5,341 bases of DNA from Paracoccaceae bacterium (GTDB lineage Bacteria > Pseudomonadota > Alphaproteobacteria > Rhodobacterales > Rhodobacteraceae), in the NCBI GenBank assembly GCA_003551745.1, contig PUNI01000484.1, forward strand, positions 1 to 5,341, given 5' to 3'. Below, piece by piece: positions 1 through 5,341 of this stretch. The notes beneath the pieces are model-generated. The model had not been told where the DNA came from. It saw only the letters and a program-made list of their open reading frames with translations, and ran no database searches. Position 1 is the stretch's first letter, and every line of letters starts with the position of its first letter. Position numbers and translations under genes: made by a program.

Positions 1-1919
1 AACTCCCGGGCGTCGGACAGAGGCTCATCGGCTCGCGTCACCGCGACGGCGGCCTTGATGTGCGAGACGGTGTCGTGCCGCCGCCGCACCTCTTCCTCGG
101 CGAACTCGCTGTCGGCCTGGCGCAGCAGCCGCTCCACCGAGGCGTCATCCGCGAGCGAGTCGCTCTCCAGAATCGCCCTGCCGTTGGCTTCGCGCCGGCG
201 CGGCATCTCGCCTTGCGCCCCGGGCCCGGTTTCTGGCGCCTCGGCTGCCCGCATCGCAGCGGCACGGGTGCCTGCGTCTGGCGCATCCTCGTCCGGTTCG
301 CCCCAATCGTTCTCGGTGTCCTCCGCCGCTTCAGCCGGCGCCGCAGTCTCGACGTTTTCCAGCTCGAAACCGAAGCCGCTGACATCCACGCTGTCCCAGT
401 CATCACCTGCAGGAGCGGCCTTGGTATGCTCGGCGCGGGGCGCGGCATCTTCCGGGTGAAGCGACTCGGCTGCCGGCCTGTGAAGATCGGCGTGCCCGGC
501 GTCGTCGCCTGCGGGCGCGTGCTGCTCCGCATCCGGCGCTGTTGCATCCGGGCCGGCCGTTGCATCGGCCTCGTCCTCCAACAGTGCCTCCGCCGCCGTC
601 CAGGCCAGCGGCTCCGGCCCGGCGGCATCTTCGTCGTTTGCCAATGGCGCCTCGTCGGCGGACGGCACCGGTCCGTCGGTCACATCCGTGCTGGCCGCGC
701 CTTCGTCTGCGCGTTCGTCCGCGAGCAGGGAGACGAGCGCTTCGTCCGACGGCGCCGTCTCGATGGAGCGGGGCGGGACTCCGGCCGCGGCGGCCCTACC
801 TTTGCCGTCGCCGTCCGCGCCGGTTTCCTCCGCAAGGACGGGTTCGGCAAGGTCTGCCAGGGCGGTCTCCACGCGCGGGGCGATGCGGTCCGGTGCATTC
901 GCCGCGGCGCGCAGCGCGCTGTCCTCGTCGAACAGGCCCGCCTCCGGAGACGCTTCGGAGGCAGGCTCCTCTGCCCGGTCATGCTCCGCAGACAATGGGG
1001 CCAGACCGGCCTGACCCGGCGCTTCGCGGTCGCCCTCCTCGGGCAGCGGTGCTGTTTGCGACGCCTCGTCCGCGCCATCGAGCGCCCAATCTCTGAGCAC
1101 ACGCAGACGCCCCAGGTGCGGCAGTCTGGGGGTGGTGATGTCCTCCGGCGGTTCTTCGGTATCGATGTCTTCGGGCGGCTCTGGGCTCTCGGCGGGCGCC
1201 GATGCGTCTACGACGGATGCAGCTATGGGCGCCGGGTCCATCTCTGCCGCGGGCGGGTGGGACTCGGAGACGACTTGACGCAGGGCTTCGGGCAGTTCGG
1301 CAGGCTCCGGGGCTGGAGGGGGCGCTGGCGCGCCGCCGTGATGCTCGGGCGCCTGCATCTCCTCTAACGGGCTGTCCGGTGCCATGGACAGCGGTTCGGT
1401 CTCGGACGCGCGCGCAGCGAAGCTGACGGTCGCAGCGGCCGGCGCTGCCTCGTCCTCCTCGGTGGCGTCGTGCGTATCCTCTCCCGCATCGGGTGTCGCC
1501 GCTGCGGGCTCCGCAGCCGGGGCGGGCTCGGCGCCGGTCTGGATTGTTGGCGCCTCCGGGGTCGGCGCCGATCCGGTGACCGTGTGCGCAGGATAGGTGT
1601 AGCCGCCCAGCATCCCCGAGAGATTGACCGGCAGCGCGCCGGCCACGCCCGGGTCGGGCGCGGCCTCGGTCTGGCGCAGCACGATGCCGCTGTCCTCGAC
1701 CCGCGCCTCGACACGCCGCCGCACCTCCCGCTCGGCGATGCGATGCAGCATCTCCATGTCGGGCGTCGGCGGCTCGGCGCCGAAATACCGGTCCTCCGCG
1801 GCGAGGTTTCGGAAATACTCGGCGATGGCCTTCATCGCCCCGAACGGCTCCTCGAACCCCTCCAGCGTGCAGGAGAAGGTCCCGTAGGAGACCGTGAGGA
1901 TCTTGCCCGAACCGACCAT
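1..1919 (-). CDS. Conserved hypothetical acidic Ala/Pro/Glu-rich protein, C-terminus beyond left edge (partial)
   Basis: An uninterrupted minus-strand frame runs from an ATG at 1917-1919 to the left edge: 639 codons and no stop. Residues 1-80 look folded: a short beta-like start ([17 protein letters not shown]), then helical stretches around [20 protein letters not shown] and an Arg-rich helix ([14 protein letters not shown]). About residues 110-580 are low-complexity, rich in Ala, Pro, Glu and Asp, and probably disordered. Within them are a basic island near W278 ([14 protein letters not shown]) and an aromatic/acidic patch near W508 ([17 protein letters not shown]). Residues 583-639 are again helical ([20 protein letters not shown], then [14 protein letters not shown]). 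No signal peptide, membrane segment or catalytic motif is visible. From memory, similar proteins occur across Rhodobacteraceae as hypothetical proteins, some named 'chemotaxis protein CheA'. Nothing here supports that name: no HPt or kinase motifs. Third-position G/C bias supports coding. The upstream Shine-Dalgarno sequence is weak. Coding is secure; function is unknown. Confidence 0.85.
   Translation of the reverse strand, partial: MVGSGKILTVSYGTFSCTLEGFEEPFGAMKAIAEYFRNLAAEDRYFGAEPPTPDMEMLHRIAEREVRRRVEARVEDSGIVLRQTEAAPDPGVAGALPVNLSGMLGGYTYPAHTVTGSAPTPEAPTIQTGAEPAPAAEPAAATPDAGEDTHDATEEDEAAPAAATVSFAARASETEPLSMAPDSPLEEMQAPEHHGGAPAPPPAPEPAELPEALRQVVSESHPPAAEMDPAPIAASVVDASAPAESPEPPEDIDTEEPPEDITTPRLPHLGRLRVLRDWALDGADEASQTAPLPEEGDREAPGQAGLAPLSAEHDRAEEPASEASPEAGLFDEDSALRAAANAPDRIAPRVETALADLAEPVLAEETGADGDGKGRAAAAGVPPRSIETAPSDEALVSLLADERADEGAASTDVTDGPVPSADEAPLANDEDAAGPEPLAWTAAEALLEDEADATAGPDATAPDAEQHAPAGDDAGHADLHRPAAESLHPEDAAPRAEHTKAAPAGDDWDSVDVSGFGFELENVETAAPAEAAEDTENDWGEPDEDAPDAGTRAAAMRAAEAPETGPGAQGEMPRRREANGRAILESDSLADDASVERLLRQADSEFAEEEVRRRHDTVSHIKAAVAVTRADEPLSDARE
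1137..1181 (-). repeat. Short in-frame repeat (two 18-bp units, 27-bp period) inside the acidic protein gene
   Basis: Two 18-bp units at 1137-1154 and 1164-1181 match at 15 of 18 bases. They encode the nine-residue repeat EPPEDIDTE / EPPEDITTP, at about residues 247-264 of the minus-strand protein. The period of 27 bp keeps the frame. This is probably a local duplication in a disordered, Pro/Glu-rich region and not a functional site. Confidence 0.6.
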
Positions 1920-2054
1920 GCGACGCCTATTCCCCGAGGTGCTGTGCAGACACGCCCGGCACGGTGGCACCGAGTCGGAACCAATCCATGAACAGGGCAA
2001 GGTGATTTCGCGGTGGAACTGTGGCGATCATTGTCTTCCATTGCCTCAATCGCC
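1920..2054. other. Divergent intergenic region between the acidic protein gene and thiN
   Basis: These 135 bases lie between two divergently read genes and must hold, or lie next to, both promoters. The right half (about 2015-2054) is clearly richer in A/T than its surroundings. I cannot name a convincing -35/-10 pair on either strand, and I do not see the conserved core of a TPP riboswitch. A purine run AAGGTG lies at 1999-2004, eight bases before a GTG at 2013 that could start a longer thiN product. Confidence 0.5.
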
Positions 2055-2058
2055 ATGG
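2038..2058. promoter_or_regulatory. Imperfect dyad over the probable thiN start codon
   Basis: CCATTGC (2038-2044) and GCCATGG (2052-2058) form an inverted repeat with six of seven pairs and a seven-base spacer. A shorter perfect dyad, ATTG-CCT-CAAT (2040-2050), lies inside it. The right arm contains the ATG at 2055. It could be an operator or a small hairpin covering the start codon, or it may be chance. No regulator is identifiable. Confidence 0.2.
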
Positions 2059-2732
2059 ATAGCACGATGCAGGCCGCGATTGTCCAGTCGGACGCCGGTG
2101 TCACGCTGGTGGGCGGGGGCGACGTGGCCCCTGGCGCGCTGGCGCGCGCGCTCGAAAGGGCGCCGCGGCTGGTGGCTGCCGACAGTGGCGCCGACCGCGC
2201 ATTGGCAGCGGGGCACAGGCCCGAGGCGGTGATCGGCGATCTCGATTCGCTGAGCCCGGCGGCCCGGGTGCAGCTGGGTGCGGCGCGGCTGCACCGGATC
2301 GCCGAGCAGGAGACCACCGATTTCGACAAGGCGCTGCGGTCGATCGTGGCGCCCTTCGTGCTGGCGGTGGGCTTCACCGGCCCGCGGCTCGACCACACGC
2401 TCGGGGTGTTCAATGCGCTGGCCCGTCATCCCGATCGGCGCTGCCTGGTGCTGGGCGCGCAGGATGTCTGCTTCCTCGCGCCGCATGATCTGGCGCTGCA
2501 ACTGGTGCCCGGCACCCGGCTGTCGCTCTTTCCCCTCGGCGCGGTCAGCGGAACCAGCGAGGGGTTGCGCTGGCCGATCGGCGGGATCGGCTTCGCGCCG
2601 GCGGGATTGACCGGCCTGTCGAACGAGGTCAGCGCGCCGCAGGTCCGGCTGCGGCTGTCGGCGCGGCGGATGCTGGTGATGCTGCCGGCGGAGGCACTGG
2701 ATGCGGCGCTGGCGGGGCTGGGCCCGGGCTGA
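2055..2732 (+). CDS. thiN: Thiamine diphosphokinase (thiamine pyrophosphokinase)
   Basis: Cytoplasmic enzyme that transfers a pyrophosphoryl group from ATP to thiamine, giving thiamine diphosphate and AMP. The 225-residue product shows the family pattern in order: LVGGG near residue 18, VAADSGADRAL (40-50), VIGDLDSL (59-66) with its metal/ATP-binding aspartates, ETTDFDKAL (86-94) and VGFTGPRLDHTLGVFNAL (105-122). A C-terminal part follows, with GTSEGLRWPI (166-175) and LSNEV (188-192), typical of the thiamine-binding beta domain. Length is normal for the family. I chose ATG 2055 because codons from the alternative GTG at 2013 lack the third-position G/C bias seen in the gene; ATG 2067 is also possible and would begin closest to the usual family N-terminus. 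Against this, only GTG 2013 has a good Shine-Dalgarno (AAGGTG, spacing 8). No other thiamine gene is nearby. The last 104 bp overlap the converging transporter gene. Confidence 0.95.
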   Translation: MDSTMQAAIVQSDAGVTLVGGGDVAPGALARALERAPRLVAADSGADRALAAGHRPEAVIGDLDSLSPAARVQLGAARLHRIAEQETTDFDKALRSIVAPFVLAVGFTGPRLDHTLGVFNALARHPDRRCLVLGAQDVCFLAPHDLALQLVPGTRLSLFPLGAVSGTSEGLRWPIGGIGFAPAGLTGLSNEVSAPQVRLRLSARRMLVMLPAEALDAALAGLGPG

Positions 2733-3618
2733 GGCCCAGCCGGCGCTCGCGGTGCAGGATGTAGAGCCCGGCGGCGCAGATCACCGCGATTCCGGAAAGC
2801 GCCAGCGCGTCGGGGAAATCGCGGAAGATGACCCAGCCCACCGCGACGGTCACGGGAAGTTCCATGTACTGGATCGGGGCAAGCGTCGAGGCCGGGGCGA
2901 ACCGCAGCGACAGGGTCATGATCAGATGCGCCAGCGTGCCCAGCACCCCGATGGCGAGGATCAGCCCCCAGATGCCGGCGTCGGGGATCACTGGCGTCAG
3001 CGCCGGTATGCCGAGCACCGGGCCGGCGGCGAGGAACGGCGCGAGCATCGGCAGGGCGATCAGGCCGCCCGTGACCTGCAGGGAGAGCGGGTCACAGGCC
3101 TTGGCGATGCGGCGCGTGATCAGCATGAAGCCGGTGAAGAAGACCGCCGTCAGCAAGGGCAGCAGCACGACCCAGCCGGCCTCGGCGAAGCTGGGCTGGA
3201 TCACCAGCAGCGTGCCGGCGAAGCCCGCCGCGCAGGCGGCGAGGCGGCGCGGGCCTGCCGTCTCGCCCATAAAGGCCCAGGCGACCAGCAGCATCAGGAA
3301 GGGCTGCACGAAGACGATCGCCATGGTCTCGGCGAGCGGCATCACCGCCAGCGCGGCGAGGAGCGCCGCGAAGGCCGCGACATGCAGCGCGCTGCGCAGC
3401 GCGACGAGGCCGAGAAGCCTGGACGGCAGGCGCAGGCTGCGGCCCGTGGCCCAGACCAGCGGGGCGAGCAGGATCGCTCCGATCAGGAACCGCAGGGCGA
3501 TGATCTGCAGCACCGGAAGGTATTCCGTGGCGAGCTTGGAGAGCCCGTCGGAGACCGGCACCAGGATGCAGAAGGCAAGCATCAGCAGGATGCCCAGAAG
3601 CGGTCGGTCGGCGGTCAT
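2629..3618 (-). CDS. EamA/DMT-superfamily inner-membrane transporter with C-terminal extension
   Basis: 329-residue integral membrane protein of the drug/metabolite transporter superfamily, which mostly exports small metabolites; the substrate cannot be read from sequence. Ten hydrophobic helices are visible at about residues 7-26, 35-56, 68-90, 94-117, 124-142, 147-167, 179-198, 214-238, 245-265 and 269-288, in two five-helix EamA halves. Family-typical spots include LRFLIGAILL (42-51), the LAETMAIVFVQPFLMLLVAWAFMGE region of helices 3-4 (quoted in part: AIVFVQPFLML) and PIQYMELPVTVAVGWVIF near 248-265. The ATG at 3616-3618 gives the expected short cytoplasmic N-terminus (MTADRPLLG) but has only a weak ribosome site. 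The conserved body ends near R293. Residues 296-329 are a Pro/Ala-rich tail read antisense to the 3' end of thiN, which is unusual. It lies 117 bp downstream of the SDR gene on the same strand. Family assignment is firm. Confidence 0.93.
   Translation of the reverse strand: MTADRPLLGILLMLAFCILVPVSDGLSKLATEYLPVLQIIALRFLIGAILLAPLVWATGRSLRLPSRLLGLVALRSALHVAAFAALLAALAVMPLAETMAIVFVQPFLMLLVAWAFMGETAGPRRLAACAAGFAGTLLVIQPSFAEAGWVVLLPLLTAVFFTGFMLITRRIAKACDPLSLQVTGGLIALPMLAPFLAAGPVLGIPALTPVIPDAGIWGLILAIGVLGTLAHLIMTLSLRFAPASTLAPIQYMELPVTVAVGWVIFRDFPDALALSGIAVICAAGLYILHRERRLGLSPGPAPPAPHPVPPPAASPASAAPTAAAGPAAR
2716..2741. terminator. Perfect 9-bp GC hairpin across the thiN stop codon (possible terminator-like element)
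   Basis: GGCTGGGCC (2716-2724) and GGCCCAGCC (2733-2741) form a perfect nine-base-pair inverted repeat around an eight-base loop. The loop contains the thiN stop codon (2730-2732). It lies between the two converging genes, where a bidirectional terminator would be expected, but there is no T-tract on either side. It also falls inside the transporter coding frame. It may stabilise or punctuate the thiN transcript; termination itself is inference. Confidence 0.35.
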
Positions 3619-3666
3619 TGCGCGAGGCTATTCACCGATGGCGGCGCTGTCCATCTCGGCGCCGGG

Positions 3667-3721
3667 CAGCCTGCGGGACGGGCGCTCCCACCCGCCCGCC
3701 CCGCGCCCGTCCCGCCGGCTG
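3667..3721 (-). terminator. Strong GC hairpin downstream of the SDR gene (terminator-like)
   Basis: A near-perfect inverted repeat pairs 3667-3685 with 3703-3721: an inner perfect 13-bp stem (GCGGGACGGGCGC / GCGCCCGTCCCGC), one mismatch, then five more pairs (CAGCC / GGCTG), with a 17-base C-rich loop. It begins 14 bases after the SDR stop codon and ends about 48 bases before the transporter start. The position suits a terminator or a 3'-end stabiliser for the SDR mRNA. No U-tract follows on the minus strand, so it is not a classical intrinsic terminator. Confidence 0.5.
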
Positions 3722-3735
3722 GGCAGGGCAGGGCC

Positions 3736-4377
3736 TCAGCGTGCGAGCACCGGCGTTTCTTGCACCAGGGTCGGGGCGGCGGCCTCGCGCACCACGAAGC
3801 TTGCCACATCCGCGCGCGGGATCAGCCCGTTGCGCCACTCGGCCTGTGTGCGCAGCACCCGGTAGCGGCCGCCGCCGCGGCCGTGGGTGAGGATCGTCGG
3901 CCGCACGATCAGCCAGTCGAGCGTACTGGCCCGGATCAGCTCCTCCTGACGGGTCTTGTCATCGTAGGCGCGCCCGAGCGCGAGGCGATGCGCGAGCCGC
4001 TCGGGCAGGCTCAGCGCCGCCTGGCTGTCGCCGGCGCCGAAGCCGGTGACGGCCACCAGCCGGCGCACGCCCGTGGCCTCCATCGCCGCGATCACGGCGC
4101 GGGTGCTGTCGGAGAACAGGCTGACCGGCAGGAGCGTGCGCCGCAGGCTGGGTTTCAGGCCCACCGTGAGGATGACCCCGTCGATCCCGTCGAGGGCCCG
4201 TGCGACCGCCTCGGCATCGGTCGCGTCGGCGGCAACAGGCTCGAACTCCGGCCCGGCCCCGTCGATTGGCTTGGCGGAGCGGCTGAGGCCGCGCACGCGG
4301 TGCCCTTCCTGCAAGGCGATGCGCACGGCATGCCGGCCGATGCCGCCGCTTGCACCGATGATCAGAAGATGCGCCAT
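3736..4377 (-). CDS. NAD(P)-binding atypical SDR / NmrA-like family protein
   Basis: 213-residue predicted cytoplasmic Rossmann-fold protein. The N-terminus MAHLLIIGASGGIGRHAV carries the dinucleotide-binding GASGGIG loop (8-14). Arginines after the second strand (VRGLSRS, 28-34) would suit NADPH over NADH. DATDAEAV (51-58) matches the adenine-pocket region, and LVAVTGFGAG (107-116) follows the fourth strand. The segment DDKTRQEELIRAS...DWLIVRPTIL (139-163) is characteristic of NAD(P)H-binding atypical SDR proteins related to NmrA and biliverdin reductase B. The classical YxxxK catalytic pair is absent (only Y138-x-x-K141), so catalysis is uncertain; it may be a reductase, an epimerase-like protein or a redox sensor. 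The ATG at 4377 is preferred over the upstream in-frame ATG at 4443 because GGGAGG sits five bases before it and homology begins exactly there. The upstream 44-bp tandem repeat may bear on regulation. Substrate unknown. Confidence 0.9.
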   Translation of the reverse strand: MAHLLIIGASGGIGRHAVRIALQEGHRVRGLSRSAKPIDGAGPEFEPVAADATDAEAVARALDGIDGVILTVGLKPSLRRTLLPVSLFSDSTRAVIAAMEATGVRRLVAVTGFGAGDSQAALSLPERLAHRLALGRAYDDKTRQEELIRASTLDWLIVRPTILTHGRGGGRYRVLRTQAEWRNGLIPRADVASFVVREAAAPTLVQETPVLAR

Positions 4378-4382
4378 CTCCG

Positions 4383-4388
4383 CCTCCC
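4383..4388 (-). promoter_or_regulatory. Shine-Dalgarno sequence that fixes the SDR start
   Basis: Read on the minus strand this is GGGAGG, five bases before the ATG at 4375-4377. It selects that ATG over the upstream in-frame ATG at 4443, whose extra 22 residues (Pro/Arg-rich) have no place in a Rossmann-fold N-terminus and overlap the tandem repeat. Confidence 0.75.
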
Positions 4389-4427
4389 ACCGAACCCTCC
4401 TGCGAAGCTGTGGCGGTCGTGGCGCCG

Positions 4428-4471
4428 GACAAGCCCGTGACAAGCCCGTGACATGCCCGTGACATGCCCGC
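4428..4471. repeat. Four tandem copies of an 11-bp unit upstream of the SDR gene
   Basis: Consecutive units start at 4428, 4439, 4450 and 4461: GACAAGCCCGT twice, then GACATGCCCGT, then GACATGCCCGC. Copies 1-2 and 3-4 differ by one A/T change, and the fourth also differs at its last base. The array ends 50 bp upstream of the SDR start codon. The 11-bp period is close to one DNA helical turn, so a protein could bind each copy on the same face; equally it may be simple slippage expansion. On the minus strand the SDR-proximal copies read ACGGGCTTGTC, and their CTTGTC could serve as a weak -35, but no good -10 follows. Confidence 0.85.
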
Positions 4472-4527
4472 GGGCGGCCGGGCCCCTCCGCTGTCCGGTC
4501 CCCGACCGCCAGGGCGGCCGGGCCGCC
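4472..4527 (-). terminator. GC-rich repeat/hairpin region directly after the serine dehydratase stop
   Basis: A 13-bp direct repeat, GGGCGGCCGGGCC, occurs at 4472-4484 and 4512-4524. GGCGGC-CGG-GCCGCC (4513-4527) forms a tight six-pair hairpin touching the dehydratase stop codon. GGCGGCC at 4473-4479 can alternatively pair with GGCCGCC at 4521-4527, enclosing a small GGTC-CCC-GACC hairpin. The position suits transcription termination or 3'-end protection of the dehydratase mRNA. There is no U-tract, so the role is inferred from position and fold only. Confidence 0.35.
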
Positions 4528-5341
4528 TCAGCAATTGGGCACGTTGACGGCGAGCCCGCCCAGAGCGGTTTCCTTGTACTTGTGGCTCATGTCGGCGCCG
4601 GTCTGGCGCAGGGTCTCTATGCAGGCGTCGAGGGGGACGAAATGGCTGCCGCCCCCGCGCAGGGCGAGGCTCGCCGCCGAGACCGCCTTGATCGCACCCA
4701 GCCCGTTGCGCTCGATGCAGGGCACCTGCACGAGACCCTTCACCGGATCGCAGGTCATGCCCAGGTGATGCTCCAGCGCGATCTCGGCGGCATTCTCGAC
4801 CTGCGCTGGACTGCCGCCCAGCACCTCCGCCAGGCCGGCGGCGGCCATGGCCGCGGCGGCGCCGACCTCGGCTTGACAGCCGCATTCGGCGCCCGAGATC
4901 GAGGCGTTGTGTTTGACGAGCCCGCCGATGGCGGCGGCCGTCAGCAGGAAATCGCCCAGCCGCGCCCGGCTGGCCCCCGGCACATGGTCGAGCCAGTAGC
5001 GGATCACCGCCGGCACCACGCCCGCCGCGCCGTTGGTGGGCGCCGTCACCACCCGCCCGCCGGCGGCGTTCTCCTCGTTCACCGCCATCGCATAGGTGCT
5101 GATCCAGTCGTTGATCGTGTGCGGGGCGGTCAGGTTGCGCCCGGCCTCGGCCTTGAGCTTGGCATGGATGGCGGCGGCCCGGCGCTGCACCCTCAGCCCG
5201 CCGGGCAGGGTGCCTTCGGTGTCCAGTCCGCGGTCGATGCAGGCCGTCATCACCTCCCAGATCCGCGTCAGCCCGGCATCGAGGTCCGCCGCACGGCGGC
5301 GGGTCAGTTCGTTGGCGCGCTTCATCGCTGCGATCGATAGC
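4528..5341 (-). CDS. sdaA: L-serine ammonia-lyase (L-serine dehydratase), iron-sulfur type, C-terminal part
   Basis: Cytoplasmic enzyme that deaminates L-serine to pyruvate and ammonia using an oxygen-sensitive [4Fe-4S] cluster. The visible 271 codons match the catalytic alpha domain of single-chain enzymes such as E. coli SdaA (about 454 residues). About 185 N-terminal residues, including the beta domain, lie beyond the right edge. The ATG at 5323-5325 is internal: homology continues upstream as LSIAA. Landmarks, counted from that Met, are [20 protein letters not shown] (29-48), [20 protein letters not shown] (81-100), [16 protein letters not shown] (140-155), MTCDPV (190-195) and VQVPCIERN (199-207). 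Cysteines 150, 192 and 203 align with the known cluster ligands. The chain ends in Cys265, as in enzymes where the C-terminal cysteine caps the cluster. The stop is TGA at 4528-4530. The SDR gene follows after 150 bp on the same strand, too far to assume cotranscription. The domain layout (single chain versus split alpha/beta subunits) cannot be confirmed from this fragment. Confidence 0.96.
   Translation of the reverse strand, partial: LSIAAMKRANELTRRRAADLDAGLTRIWEVMTACIDRGLDTEGTLPGGLRVQRRAAAIHAKLKAEAGRNLTAPHTINDWISTYAMAVNEENAAGGRVVTAPTNGAAGVVPAVIRYWLDHVPGASRARLGDFLLTAAAIGGLVKHNASISGAECGCQAEVGAAAAMAAAGLAEVLGGSPAQVENAAEIALEHHLGMTCDPVKGLVQVPCIERNGLGAIKAVSAASLALRGGGSHFVPLDACIETLRQTGADMSHKYKETALGGLAVNVPNC

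Noticed and set aside
60..1367. Open plus-strand frame of 435 codons opposite the acidic protein gene
   Set aside because: Its product is Arg/Gly/Cys-rich with no recognisable domain. It is the expected stop-poor antisense shadow of a high-GC gene, while the minus strand shows proper codon bias and a sensible N-terminus.
1920..2054. Possible TPP riboswitch ahead of thiN
   Set aside because: The region is short and I do not see the conserved THI-box core (CUGAGA and the distal CUGAUC-type element). Thiamine kinase genes often lack this riboswitch.
1832..2413. Minus-strand frame of 193 codons across the divergent region and thiN
   Set aside because: It overlaps the well-supported thiN gene and the start of the acidic protein gene, has Ser/Arg-rich low-information content, and would erase the divergent promoter region.
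2701..4440. Open plus-strand frame of 579 codons spanning the transporter and SDR genes
   Set aside because: The product is Gln/Arg/Gly/His/Asp-rich without hydrophobic core patterning, and it runs antisense to two well-recognised genes and the gap between them. It is a GC-driven shadow.
4428..4471. Tandem 11-bp array as plasmid or phage iterons, or as a CRISPR
   Set aside because: There is no replication initiator gene, AT-rich unwinding region or spacers. The units are contiguous with only four copies, and the surroundings are metabolic genes.
4453..5340. Plus-strand frame of 295 codons opposite the serine dehydratase gene
   Set aside because: Antisense to a highly conserved enzyme and with no family resemblance; a shadow frame.

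Overview
The window looks like chromosomal DNA from a high-GC alphaproteobacterium, most likely a Rhodobacterales/Rhodobacteraceae member. This rests on strong G/C bias at third codon positions, on a first gene whose N-terminus resembles a protein I know only from that group, and on the style of the other products. It is a comparison from memory, not a search. No mobile element, tRNA, rRNA, CRISPR array or phage gene is visible.

Layout from left to right. Positions 1-1919 (minus strand, C-terminus off the left edge) encode a long acidic, Ala/Pro/Glu-rich, mostly disordered protein of unknown function, with short ordered segments at the two ends of the visible part. A short AT-richer divergent region (1920-2054) separates it from a thiamine pyrophosphokinase gene (2055-2732, plus strand). 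The thiamine gene converges on a ten-helix EamA/DMT-family transporter (2629-3618, minus). The two reading frames overlap tail to tail by 104 bp, because the transporter carries a Pro/Ala-rich C-terminal extension antisense to the kinase gene. A strong GC hairpin lies in the 117-bp gap before a small NAD(P)-binding atypical SDR/NmrA-like protein (3736-4377, minus). The 150-bp gap behind that gene holds four tandem copies of an 11-bp unit and a GC-rich repeat/hairpin region. The right end (4528-5341, minus, N-terminus off the edge) is the C-terminal part of an iron-sulfur L-serine ammonia-lyase (L-serine dehydratase).

Functionally this is mostly housekeeping and small-molecule metabolism: serine deamination to pyruvate, thiamine diphosphate production, an uncharacterised metabolite exporter and an uncharacterised oxidoreductase-like protein. 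The serine dehydratase, SDR and transporter genes lie on one strand, but gaps of 150 and 117 bp with hairpins between them argue against one tight operon. I see no convincing new multi-gene system. The items most worth a second look are the 4 x 11-bp repeat upstream of the SDR gene, the antisense-derived transporter tail, and the uncharacterised acidic protein.
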